DNA of 26,797 nt from a virus. The notes beneath the pieces are model-generated. The model did not search any database. It was given only the letters and a program-made list of their open reading frames with translations, and was not told where the DNA came from. Shown one piece after another: positions 13,623 through 20,862 of the stretch; position 1 is the stretch's first letter; the number at the start of each line of letters is the position of its first letter. The position numbers and the translations under genes were made by a program. The DNA is taken from IMG/VR virus record IMGVR_UViG_3300024265_002314, positions 1-26,797 of that record. One strand, 5' to 3'.

Positions 13623-14635
13623 TATGGTGCCCTCTTCACCTGATAACTATACGCACCGTAATCATTATCAAGTTTATCTACCCTATTACGTAATCTGTTT
13701 TTATTTGGTGATGGGTTACCAACCCATTCTTTCTTTCTGTAATTCCAGATCTGCCACATTTCTTTATGTTCTTTTGAATCTTCATGTTCGCCCATAGCCT
13801 TAGGACGAACGCCCATAGCCACATTATCTTCAATTGCCTGCCACATTTCTTCGGCAGTGGAATCATGTCTGAAGGAACCAAATTCATTCCACTTTCTTTT
13901 GAACCTACGGTAAATTTTACCAGTGTTTTCGTTCCACATGAAAGCTAAATTGTCTTTACTGAAAATGACTTCACTTTCCCCACCACGAAATATTTCAAAA
14001 TTGTTATGGCGTGCAAGGTTCCTTAGTTTGGATATCTTTGACAAGTTGGCTGGGACATCTCCAACTTCTTCTGGAACTTTGTCTTTCTGTGCGGCATGAG
14101 AAAGTCTATACCCTGCTTTAGCCCAAACTCTAGCAGATCCAATTTTTCCTTCGTCCCTCAGTTCATTTGACCTTTTATAAGCATATTGATAGGTTTTTCC
14201 TTTGGCCGCGAGATTACCCGCCAGTGTTCTAGCTTGAACGTTGTCTCGTCTATCTTCAATACCCCTAATAGCAGTTGCAGTGGCCTCCTCCACATCAGAA
14301 TCTTCAAGGGTTTTATGGTGCTTAACTCTTCTGGAATAGGTTTTGTCTTTACCCACGTGAACCCCACCACTTTTACTATATGTTCTGGCGTGTTTGGCTA
14401 CTGGGTTTCGGGGTGTTGGTCTAGCGTGTTTGGTTACTGAGTTAACCCGTTTGGTGTTTTCAATGAGAGTATACACGTTGCCTTTTGATTCGGCGGGGAT
14501 TTTACTAGTATCATATGCCTCTTCGATAGATATTTTGTCAATGCCAGTTTCGTCATGTATTTTATCAATAAATTGGCGTCTGGTAGTATCGTTGACCATC
14601 TCTCCCACGATACTTTTTAAGATACTTTTGCCCAT
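13622..14635 (-). CDS. Basic hypothetical late protein
   Basis: 337 residues, strongly basic, no recognised family. N-terminal helices (about 1-60) precede a low-complexity basic stretch with two related units, KHARPTPRN and KHARTYSKS, near 74-91. Helices with Arg/Lys and Glu follow, and a C-terminal region (about 210-337) contains EIFRGGESEVIFS, YRRFKRKWNEFGSF and EMWQIWNYRKKEWVG. AGGGAG precedes the ATG and an exact TATAAATA late promoter lies 41 bases upstream. Size, charge and late control fit a DNA-binding internal head protein, which remains inference. Confidence 0.75.
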   Translation of the reverse strand: MGKSILKSIVGEMVNDTTRRQFIDKIHDETGIDKISIEEAYDTSKIPAESKGNVYTLIENTKRVNSVTKHARPTPRNPVAKHARTYSKSGGVHVGKDKTYSRRVKHHKTLEDSDVEEATATAIRGIEDRRDNVQARTLAGNLAAKGKTYQYAYKRSNELRDEGKIGSARVWAKAGYRLSHAAQKDKVPEEVGDVPANLSKISKLRNLARHNNFEIFRGGESEVIFSKDNLAFMWNENTGKIYRRFKRKWNEFGSFRHDSTAEEMWQAIEDNVAMGVRPKAMGEHEDSKEHKEMWQIWNYRKKEWVGNPSPNKNRLRNRVDKLDNDYGAYSYQVKRAP

Positions 14636-14675
14636 TGGGGTATTCTCCCTATAAAACCGTTTAATTGTATAATGG

Positions 14676-14683
14676 TATTTATA
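14676..14683 (-). promoter_or_regulatory. T4-like late promoter (TATAAATA, exact)
   Basis: Read on the minus strand this is an exact TATAAATA, 41 bases before the ATG at 14635. It sits between the gene it would serve and the stop of the upstream VWA gene. Confidence 0.6.
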
Positions 14684-14706
14684 GGGAGGAACTAATAAGT
14701 TTTAAA

Positions 14707-16230
14707 TTAAGCTGCTTCCACTGCTTCGTAGGCAGCCAAATCATAGAAGCTACACGCATCTGGGATGCAGTCACGGGAACCATTAGGTGTCAATATCCAG
14801 TGCCAATTTTTTGGCTTATCAGGTACAATCTCGTTACCGAACCCATCAGTTACCACGAAAACAGCTTCTGGATATATGAATTTAGGATCATTGGTAAGTT
14901 CTTCCTGAATACGTTCTTCCAAAATGCTAAAGTATGTGCCACCAAACCCATATAATTTTCTGTCAATTAGGTTTGTTTCATAAACCTTAGTGTCAAAACA
15001 GAACATCCGCATGTTGAACCGATCAAGGGGCATCCCCTCGGCAATCCCAAAGAACCTATCGGTATAACCAGTACATGAACCGGAAGTATCTTGAAAAAAC
15101 CATACCTCTATCTTATCTATTTCTGGTTTTCTGGTGAGAGTTTCATACTCAGTAGGTAACATCAACCCAGTATCTACCATGGTAAAGCGTCTATTTCGGT
15201 GTACCCACTGATCTTCCTCAAGATACTCAGGATTCATTTTCTTTCGTGCCCAAGAAGTGACAATATGTTCAAATTTGTGTTTCTTTGGTTCTTTCACTTC
15301 TTTAGCAAATGTCCAACCTGTACCGGCAGTCGTACCTGCTTGGGTGCCGCCATCTTTACCCGGCTTACCCGGCTTACTTTTTCCAGTGGGTTTCACTTCT
15401 GGATTCTCTTTCGGGTCACCGTTGCTATTTTCGTTCTCGTTTATGAAGTTTTCAAGAGTCTCTTTTTCATCACTTGTCAAGTCTTCATCTAACTTACCAA
15501 TGGCGTCACTGAAATCATCAGAGTACTCATTTGGGTCAAAGTAATCGAATTCATCAGGATCTAGATCACCCGGATCACCCTCATCACTCTTATCACCCTT
15601 GCCATCATCCTTGCTATCATCACTTTCTCCTTCTCCCTCTTCACCTTCTCCTTCTCCCTCTTCACCTATTTGATCACCTAAGTCATGATCATCAACAGTC
15701 TCAGACTTTCCAGCCATTTCTTGAAATTTCTCTGGTTGTTCTTCGGCCATACGAACTAGAATATTGAAGTAATATTCATAGTTTTCATCATCCGCGAACG
15801 TTTCTGGCAATAATGATTCGAAAACTCTATCTACCCAACAATATTTGTTTTCTGGGTCTACTTCTTCGCGCTTATAACCATAACGATTAACAAGAGCATG
15901 GTTAATAACCAAATCTTGTGCAATGTTGGATATTTTTCGTAACCTTCTTGTTTTTAACTCTCTTGTTCGTGCACCGTGGTTCAGTGCAATATGAAAACAT
16001 TCATGTGATATAACAAAACACTTGATAATGAAAGAAAGTCCTTCCCAAAACTCTTTATTTACGATAAAATCAATACAATCGCCCTTTTTATTGAACAGGA
16101 CACCGGCAGTGGGAACCCTTTTACTAAAGCGTATACGGCTCATAGTCCACACACGCTCAAACAAAGCATGATGGACTTCAAGTGCCCTAGCAATTTTAAA
16201 GTGTTCTTGATGTGAAAGGCGTTCGCTCAT
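14707..16230 (-). CDS. Metallopeptidase-like/VWA domain fusion (DUF2201-type)
   Basis: 507 residues with GGAGAA before the ATG. The N-terminal domain (about 1-150) carries ISHECFHIALNHG, an HExxHxxxxH zinc-peptidase-type motif (His76, Glu77, His80, His85). An acidic, probably disordered linker (about 165-300) follows, including VDDHDLG and GEGEGEE runs. The C-terminal domain (about 370-507) is a VWA fold with an intact metal site: DTSGS at 381-385, the GGT near 430-432 and the Asp of VVTDGFG near 462. Peptidase-like/VWA proteins pair with MoxR ATPases, and one is encoded divergently at 16356, so they probably form an ATPase-driven remodelling complex. Its target is unknown. Part of the linker is shared with the protein at 9468. 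Confidence 0.88.
   Translation of the reverse strand: MSERLSHQEHFKIARALEVHHALFERVWTMSRIRFSKRVPTAGVLFNKKGDCIDFIVNKEFWEGLSFIIKCFVISHECFHIALNHGARTRELKTRRLRKISNIAQDLVINHALVNRYGYKREEVDPENKYCWVDRVFESLLPETFADDENYEYYFNILVRMAEEQPEKFQEMAGKSETVDDHDLGDQIGEEGEGEGEEGEGESDDSKDDGKGDKSDEGDPGDLDPDEFDYFDPNEYSDDFSDAIGKLDEDLTSDEKETLENFINENENSNGDPKENPEVKPTGKSKPGKPGKDGGTQAGTTAGTGWTFAKEVKEPKKHKFEHIVTSWARKKMNPEYLEEDQWVHRNRRFTMVDTGLMLPTEYETLTRKPEIDKIEVWFFQDTSGSCTGYTDRFFGIAEGMPLDRFNMRMFCFDTKVYETNLIDRKLYGFGGTYFSILEERIQEELTNDPKFIYPEAVFVVTDGFGNEIVPDKPKNWHWILTPNGSRDCIPDACSFYDLAAYEAVEAA
15674..15741 (-). repeat. 68-bp dispersed repeat, copy 2
   Basis: The minus-strand reading matches 9666-9733 at about 90% identity, including 25 exact bases. 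It lies in the acidic linker of the VWA/metallopeptidase gene. Confidence 0.9.
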
Positions 16231-16256
16231 ATTTGTTCTCCGCTCAAGTAGTACTT

Positions 16257-16285
16257 ATTATAGGCGGTTATAAATAAAAAAGCAA
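16257..16285 (-). promoter_or_regulatory. Sigma70 promoter of the VWA gene
   Basis: On the minus strand: TTGCTT (16280-16285), a 17-base spacer and a perfect TATAAT (16257-16262), about 27 bases before the ATG at 16230. It is back to back with the plus-strand promoter at 16292-16320. Confidence 0.75.
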
Positions 16286-16291
16286 TAGAGG

Positions 16292-16320
16292 TTGACATCT
16301 TTTTTAAAAAAGTCTATTAT
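16292..16320 (+). promoter_or_regulatory. Sigma70 promoter of the MoxR gene
   Basis: A perfect TTGACA (16292-16297), 17-base spacer and TATTAT (16315-16320). The start codon is at 16356. The two -35 boxes of the divergent promoters are only six bases apart, so one regulator could control both. A TATAAATA at 16269-16276 on the plus strand could add late transcription. Confidence 0.8.
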
Positions 16321-16355
16321 ATAGACAAATGGAGAAACGAAAGGAAATATGAACT

Positions 16356-17756
16356 ATGATTAGTGATAAAAAATTAGACTTCTATATCGAAAATGGAATG
16401 AACGTTCTGTTTATTGGTAGACATGGGGTTGGTAAAACTGCCATGGGTAAGGCAGCATTTGAAAGGCATAACCTTAAGTGGAAATATTTTTCTGCTGCTA
16501 CTATGGACCCTTGGGTTGATTTCGTAGGTGTTCCAAAAGAAACCATAGACAAAGAAACCGGGGAGAATTATATCGAACTGGTTCGTCCCAAAGGTTTCCA
16601 CAACGATGAAGTAGAAGCAATCTTCATGGATGAACTTAATCGCGCAAAGGATAAAGTTCGTAATGCGGTGATGGAATTGATCCAGTTTCGGTCTATCAAC
16701 GGCGTGAAATTCACCAAATTGAAAATGATTTGGGCTGCTATTAATCCTGAAGATGAAGAAGACGAAGATCTGAAATATGATGTTGAGCGGTTGGACCCGG
16801 CACAGAAAGATAGGTTCCACGTTCATATACATGTTCCATACGAACCATCCAAGAAGTATTTCAAGAGAACCTTTGGAACTTCCGGTATTGGTGCCGTTGA
16901 ATGGTGGGATGGGCTGAGTAATGAACAAAATAAATTAGTGTCCCCTCGTCGTTTGGAATATGCCATTAACTTCCACCAAAGGGGTGGTGATCTTCGAGAC
17001 ATCATGCCGAATGATGAATTGAACTTAGACCAACTGCGTCAACGTTTGGTTGGTGGTTCCATTAAACTGAAACTGAAAGAACTGTTTGATGATAACGACG
17101 ACGTAAAAGCCAGCGAAACTTTCAGCAACATCAACTTTACAACAGACGCCATCCAATTAATTTTGGAAGACACGGAGTACATCGAAAGGTTCATGAAATA
17201 TGTGCCCAAAGATATGATTAGTAAATTGATTACTGATAACGACGGTGAACACATTGAGAAAGTAGTTGGGCACACTGAGGCAGAGGTAATTGTACCGATT
17301 TTGAGTTCCCTCATTGCGTCAAACAGTTTGAGACGAACGGTTCTGCAAAAGGTTACGGTGTGTGCTGATAACCGTGGGCTGGACCTGACTTCTGAAAATG
17401 CCTTTGACACGGCAATTAAAGAAGGTCTGGAGAACATCACCAAGACCCGTCCTGACCGATACAATGCTTTACATGGTGTCAGCCAAAACTTTAATAAGAG
17501 TGCTACGTTAGAAGTGTACACGCAAGCACTGTATTTTGTGACGCAAATGATCTATCATACACAGGATGGGTCATTGAATGACGAGAATAAGCCATTTAAC
17601 CAAATTGGTCGGCATATTCTGGCAGAACTTGAGGACTCCTTGAAGTCTAATCACAATACTTCTGTTATGGCTACTTGGAAGACACTGAAGGATAAATATA
17701 CTGACAAAACACGTAGTGATAGGATAGAGTCTTTCTTGAAGAAATTTCTCAAGTAA
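16356..17756 (+). CDS. MoxR-type AAA+ ATPase
   Basis: 466 residues. Walker A is FIGRHGVGKTAM (GRHGVGKT at 21-28), Walker B is AIFMDELNRA near 87-96, sensor 1 is IWAAINPEDE near 128-137, and the LDPAQKDRFHVHI segment near 149-161 carries a putative arginine finger. This is the MoxR/RavA pattern: hydrolysing ATP to remodel a partner, normally a VWA protein. Residues 200-466 are a helical lid and C-terminal domain. The partner VWA/metallopeptidase is transcribed divergently from the same region. The ATG at 16356 has AAGGA about 11 bases upstream. A dual-hairpin terminator-like element follows the gene. Confidence 0.92.
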   Translation: MISDKKLDFYIENGMNVLFIGRHGVGKTAMGKAAFERHNLKWKYFSAATMDPWVDFVGVPKETIDKETGENYIELVRPKGFHNDEVEAIFMDELNRAKDKVRNAVMELIQFRSINGVKFTKLKMIWAAINPEDEEDEDLKYDVERLDPAQKDRFHVHIHVPYEPSKKYFKRTFGTSGIGAVEWWDGLSNEQNKLVSPRRLEYAINFHQRGGDLRDIMPNDELNLDQLRQRLVGGSIKLKLKELFDDNDDVKASETFSNINFTTDAIQLILEDTEYIERFMKYVPKDMISKLITDNDGEHIEKVVGHTEAEVIVPILSSLIASNSLRRTVLQKVTVCADNRGLDLTSENAFDTAIKEGLENITKTRPDRYNALHGVSQNFNKSATLEVYTQALYFVTQMIYHTQDGSLNDENKPFNQIGRHILAELEDSLKSNHNTSVMATWKTLKDKYTDKTRSDRIESFLKKFLK

Positions 17757-17777
17757 GAACGCTTAGTAACAATTTTT

Positions 17778-17841
17778 CACCAATAGTATATCTGAAATTT
17801 GGCAATCACCAATAGATATACTATTGGTGATTGTATTTTTT
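17778..17841 (+). promoter_or_regulatory. Attenuator-like pair of alternative hairpins
   Basis: Two mutually exclusive stems can form. Hairpin 1 pairs 17778-17793 (CACCAATAGTATATCT) with 17814-17829 over 16 perfect base pairs. Hairpin 2 pairs 17804-17815 (AATCACCAATAG) with 17821-17832 over 12 perfect base pairs, closed by a 5-base loop and followed by GTATTTTTT, like a terminator. Both use the same 3' arm. The element lies between the MoxR stop and the nucleotidase start. The repeats could also be operators. Confidence 0.7.
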
Positions 17842-17853
17842 GGAGAAAGAAAA

Positions 17854-18378
17854 GTGATTCGGAATTATATAGTATACGTAGATATGGATGGAGTCATAGC
17901 TGACTTCCAAGGTGCTATGGAAGATAGGTTTGGATTTAATTTTAGAACTGCACCAAGTAGAAACAAAGCATGGAAAGAAATCCAACGCTATGACCAAGAA
18001 AATAGAGACAAGTCTGGTGGTTGGTTCTATAGTCTTCCAAAAATGGGTGATGCCGATCAGCTATGGAATTTTGTCACTTCCAATTTCTCCAGAGTAGAAA
18101 TACTTACTGCATCTGGACGTACTCCTCGTGATGCTCAAGGACAAAAGAGAGCATGGATAGGGGACAATTTCGGTTATGATGTAAAGGTTAATATCGTAGG
18201 TGCTGGTTCGGAAAAGGCAGCATTTGCCGACGACCACGCAATCCTAATAGATGACAGGGAAGTGGTTCTTAACCCATTCATTGCTGCCGGTGGTATTGGT
18301 GTGCTTCACACCAGTGCATCTAACACCATCAAAATATTGAAAGTTATGATGGAAGACTGGAAAAGGGCTGATGATTAA
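17854..18378 (+). CDS. 5'(3')-deoxyribonucleotidase-like HAD hydrolase, copy 1
   Basis: 174 residues from a GTG at 17854 with GGAG upstream; the longer frame would start inside the terminator hairpin. HAD motifs are clear: YVDMDGVIADF near 8-18 (nucleophile and acid Asp of DxD), ILTASG (motif II Thr/Ser), KRAWIGDNFG with the motif III Lys, and AILIDDRE near 133-140 (motif IV acids). This is the 5'(3')-deoxyribonucleotidase family that removes phosphate from dNMPs, useful in phage nucleotide salvage or for discarding host or unusual nucleotides. A second copy follows with 8 bases of overlap. Confidence 0.88.
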   Translation: MIRNYIVYVDMDGVIADFQGAMEDRFGFNFRTAPSRNKAWKEIQRYDQENRDKSGGWFYSLPKMGDADQLWNFVTSNFSRVEILTASGRTPRDAQGQKRAWIGDNFGYDVKVNIVGAGSEKAAFADDHAILIDDREVVLNPFIAAGGIGVLHTSASNTIKILKVMMEDWKRADD

Positions 18379-18868
18379 AACCATTCTTGTATATGTGGAT
18401 ATGGATGGTGTGTTGGCTGATTTTGACGCAGCAATGATTGATAGGTTTGGTGTTTCTGCTGACGACATTACCAAGGAAGAAAAATGGAAGAAAATCAAGA
18501 ATTATGATAATGATGTTGAACCTTGGTTCTTATCTCTACAACTTATGCCAGATGCAAAAGAGTTGTGGGCCTTCCTTACTTCCAATTTTGAACGAGTAGA
18601 GATACTGACCGCTGCTGGAATTACTCTCGATGATGCCCCCAAACAAAAGCGTAGATGGATCAAAGATAACTTTGGTCCTGATGTAAGGGTCAATATTGTT
18701 AAGAAGGCTAAAGACAAAGAAGTGTTCGCGGAAGAGAATACTATCTTAATTGATGACCGCGCCAAGGCAGTTAACCCATTCATTGCCGCTGGCGGTAAAG
18801 GAATAATATATACCAGTGCATCTACTACTATCAAAACGTTAAAAGTTATGATGGAAGACTGGGATTAA
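18371..18868 (+). CDS. 5'(3')-deoxyribonucleotidase-like HAD hydrolase, copy 2
   Basis: 165 residues, start ATG at 18371 overlapping the previous stop, AAGGG upstream. It is clearly a tandem paralogue of the upstream gene: YVDMDGVLADF, EILTAAG, QKRRWIKDNFG and ILIDDRAKAVNPFIAAGG are shared with the same spacing and the same ending (LKVMMEDW). All catalytic residues are present in both, so neither looks decayed. They may act on different nucleotides or form a heterodimer; both ideas are inference. Confidence 0.87.
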   Translation: MIKTILVYVDMDGVLADFDAAMIDRFGVSADDITKEEKWKKIKNYDNDVEPWFLSLQLMPDAKELWAFLTSNFERVEILTAAGITLDDAPKQKRRWIKDNFGPDVRVNIVKKAKDKEVFAEENTILIDDRAKAVNPFIAAGGKGIIYTSASTTIKTLKVMMEDWD

Positions 18869-18960
18869 CCAGTATTTATTACTTGAAGTATACAAGACTA
18901 AAACGCACTTGTGTATTGGTTACCGTCGGTGTTGGGATTGGATTATGCCGAACCACCATC

Positions 18961-20829
18961 TCATATTGCATACTTAGCTTCTAATTCTTCTTGTACTGCT
19001 GTAATATTTGCTCCCGATAAATCAGAAGTAAATACTACCAATTCAAATAAAGCACCTTCAATAGATATAGAATTATCATAATTTGTAAGAATCGTACCAA
19101 GATCCCAATTGTTTGATCCAGCATCACCAGTCACGTTACCGAGATCAGATATTGTAAATTTACTTGTTGCATCCCCTCTAAATTCAGAAGTAAATAATCG
19201 AGCATTTATATCATATGTTTGAGCTGAACGTAAATATGTACCCGCCCACATATACCATTCATCATTATTACCATCTTCTGTAGCTATTGAAACAATATTT
19301 CCTGAATCAGAACGATTATGCCAGATAACTGTGATTGCTGATGGGCTTGAATTTGATGGTTTAAATACTGTAAATACAACAAATGGTTCACCAATATCAA
19401 TACCACTCGTTGTTTCTAATCCCGCAGATCCAGAAGAACTAACACCTGTATGACCATTTAATGTAGATGTAGTGAGATTTGCTCCTGTTCCAACTACAAC
19501 ATCAAAATCACCAGCAGAACCAGCAGAACCAGAATTAGTCCATTCTGTAACTGGTGCACTTCCTACAATTCCTTCTTCTTTATACCAATATGCAGGATCG
19601 AGATCTGCAATAGCTGAGGGGACTGTTGGTGTTGGCGTATTAGTTGGTGTAACAACCGGTGTATCAGTCGCTGAAACTGTTGGTGTAGCCGTAGTTGTTG
19701 GTGTAACAGCCGGAGTATCCGAAACAGTAGCTGTTACCGTTGGTGTAGCCGTAGTTGTTGGTGTAACAGCCGGAGTATCCGAAATAGTTGGTGTTACTGT
19801 TGGTGTCACTGTGGATGTGACCGTAACTGTTGGTGTAACAGCCGGAGTATCCGAAATAGTTGGTGTTACTGTTGGTGTCACTGTGGATGTGACCGTAACT
19901 GTTGGTGTTACTGTTGATGTCATTGTTGGTGTTACTGTTGATGTGACCGTAACTGTTGGTGTTACTGTTGATGTGACCGTAACTGTTGGTGTCACGGTGT
20001 TGGTTGGTGTTTCTGTAGTTGTTGGTGAAGGAGTGTTTGTGGGTTGTGGTGATGGCTCCTCAGTACTCGTTGGGGTAACTGTTGATGTAGGAGTAGGAGT
20101 ATTTGTAACTGTCACCGTTGGTGTCACCGTGATTGTTGGTGTCACGGTGTTGGTTGGTGTAACAACCGGTGTATCCGAAATTGTCGGAGTGACGGTTGGT
20201 GTAATAGTTACTGTGGCTGTAACAGTTGGTGTAATAGTTGGTGTTGCCGTAGTAGTTGGTGTTGCCGTAGTAGTTGGTGTCACCTCTGGTGTAACGGATG
20301 GTATAACAGATGTGGTTGGTGTAATTGTTGGCGATATCGGGGGTGCTGTCAAACTAGGAGTAACCGTGGGGGTTGCTGGCTGGTCAGTAAAGCATCCACC
20401 GCCACCCTGTACATTAGTATCCTCATCTTCTACGGATTGTGGTATAGCAACATTCTGTGTAATTTGCAGTGCAACCCAAGAAGTTTTAAAGAATTCCTTA
20501 AATTCTTTTTTATTCACAAATGCATCATTAAGAACTTGAAAGAAAATGTGGTTTACATCTTCAACTTGAAAACTATCATATATTGCTTGCATGGTAGCAA
20601 CGATATCTTCTGGGGTAGAGAAGTTGACATTGTTATTAACGAAGGAGTCAATATCAATCCCACTAAATTCCCTAGTAGAATCAGTTAAGATACCAATAAC
20701 AGTAGATTGTGCTAAATCAGGATCAACAAAAATCTGATCATTACCTAATCCAAAACGAGTGTCAGCATCAAACCCTGCATCATACAGGATTCGTTCTAAT
20801 GATGGTAATGTTTTGGATCTATCAGTCAT
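18961..20829 (-). CDS. Virion fibre-like protein with Thr/Pro stalk and lectin-like end
   Basis: 622 residues. An N-terminal domain (about 1-145) has no signal peptide and is probably the virion-attachment part. A stalk of about 250 residues (roughly 150-405) is almost entirely V-T-P-T, T-A-T-P and S-D-T-P-A units. The C-terminal 210 residues resemble a concanavalin A-like/LamG lectin domain: PAYWYKEEGIVG, VTEWTNSGSAG, FVVFTVFKPS and a final LEAKYAI. It probably forms part of a fibre or tail decoration that binds host-surface sugars. A CATAAATA late motif precedes it, and a second protein of the same style is encoded just upstream. Confidence 0.82.
   Translation of the reverse strand: MTDRSKTLPSLERILYDAGFDADTRFGLGNDQIFVDPDLAQSTVIGILTDSTREFSGIDIDSFVNNNVNFSTPEDIVATMQAIYDSFQVEDVNHIFFQVLNDAFVNKKEFKEFFKTSWVALQITQNVAIPQSVEDEDTNVQGGGGCFTDQPATPTVTPSLTAPPISPTITPTTSVIPSVTPEVTPTTTATPTTTATPTITPTVTATVTITPTVTPTISDTPVVTPTNTVTPTITVTPTVTVTNTPTPTSTVTPTSTEEPSPQPTNTPSPTTTETPTNTVTPTVTVTSTVTPTVTVTSTVTPTMTSTVTPTVTVTSTVTPTVTPTISDTPAVTPTVTVTSTVTPTVTPTISDTPAVTPTTTATPTVTATVSDTPAVTPTTTATPTVSATDTPVVTPTNTPTPTVPSAIADLDPAYWYKEEGIVGSAPVTEWTNSGSAGSAGDFDVVVGTGANLTTSTLNGHTGVSSSGSAGLETTSGIDIGEPFVVFTVFKPSNSSPSAITVIWHNRSDSGNIVSIATEDGNNDEWYMWAGTYLRSAQTYDINARLFTSEFRGDATSKFTISDLGNVTGDAGSNNWDLGTILTNYDNSISIEGALFELVVFTSDLSGANITAVQEELEAKYAI
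19625..20370 (-). repeat. Low-complexity repeat coding the Thr/Pro stalk
   Basis: A dense run of short related units (GTTGGTGT-type on the plus strand) encodes the TPTVTPT-type stalk. Within it 19766-19837 and 19838-19909 are a perfect tandem 72-base duplication (24 codons), and shorter exact units recur around it. Such DNA can change length by recombination. Confidence 0.9.
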
Positions 20830-20853
20830 AATTTAAATTCAATATAATTATAT

Positions 20854-20861
20854 TATTTATG
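20854..20861 (-). promoter_or_regulatory. T4-like late promoter motif (CATAAATA)
   Basis: On the minus strand CATAAATA lies 24 bases before the ATG of the fibre-like gene at 20829, one base different from the T4 late consensus. Confidence 0.5.
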
Positions 20862-20862
20862 G

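Noticed and set aside
16374-16928. A 184-residue minus-strand frame inside the MoxR gene
   Set aside because: Fully contained in the AAA+ gene, which has all expected motifs; no ribosome-binding site and no recognisable domain.
19625-20370. A CRISPR-like array because of many regular short repeats
   Set aside because: The repeats are in frame, lack unique spacers and vary in unit length, as expected for coding low-complexity DNA.
19472-20539. A 355-residue plus-strand open frame made of G-V-T-V-G-V units
   Set aside because: It is the antisense reading of the Thr/Pro stalk repeat; the minus frame has a start site, late motif and real end domains.
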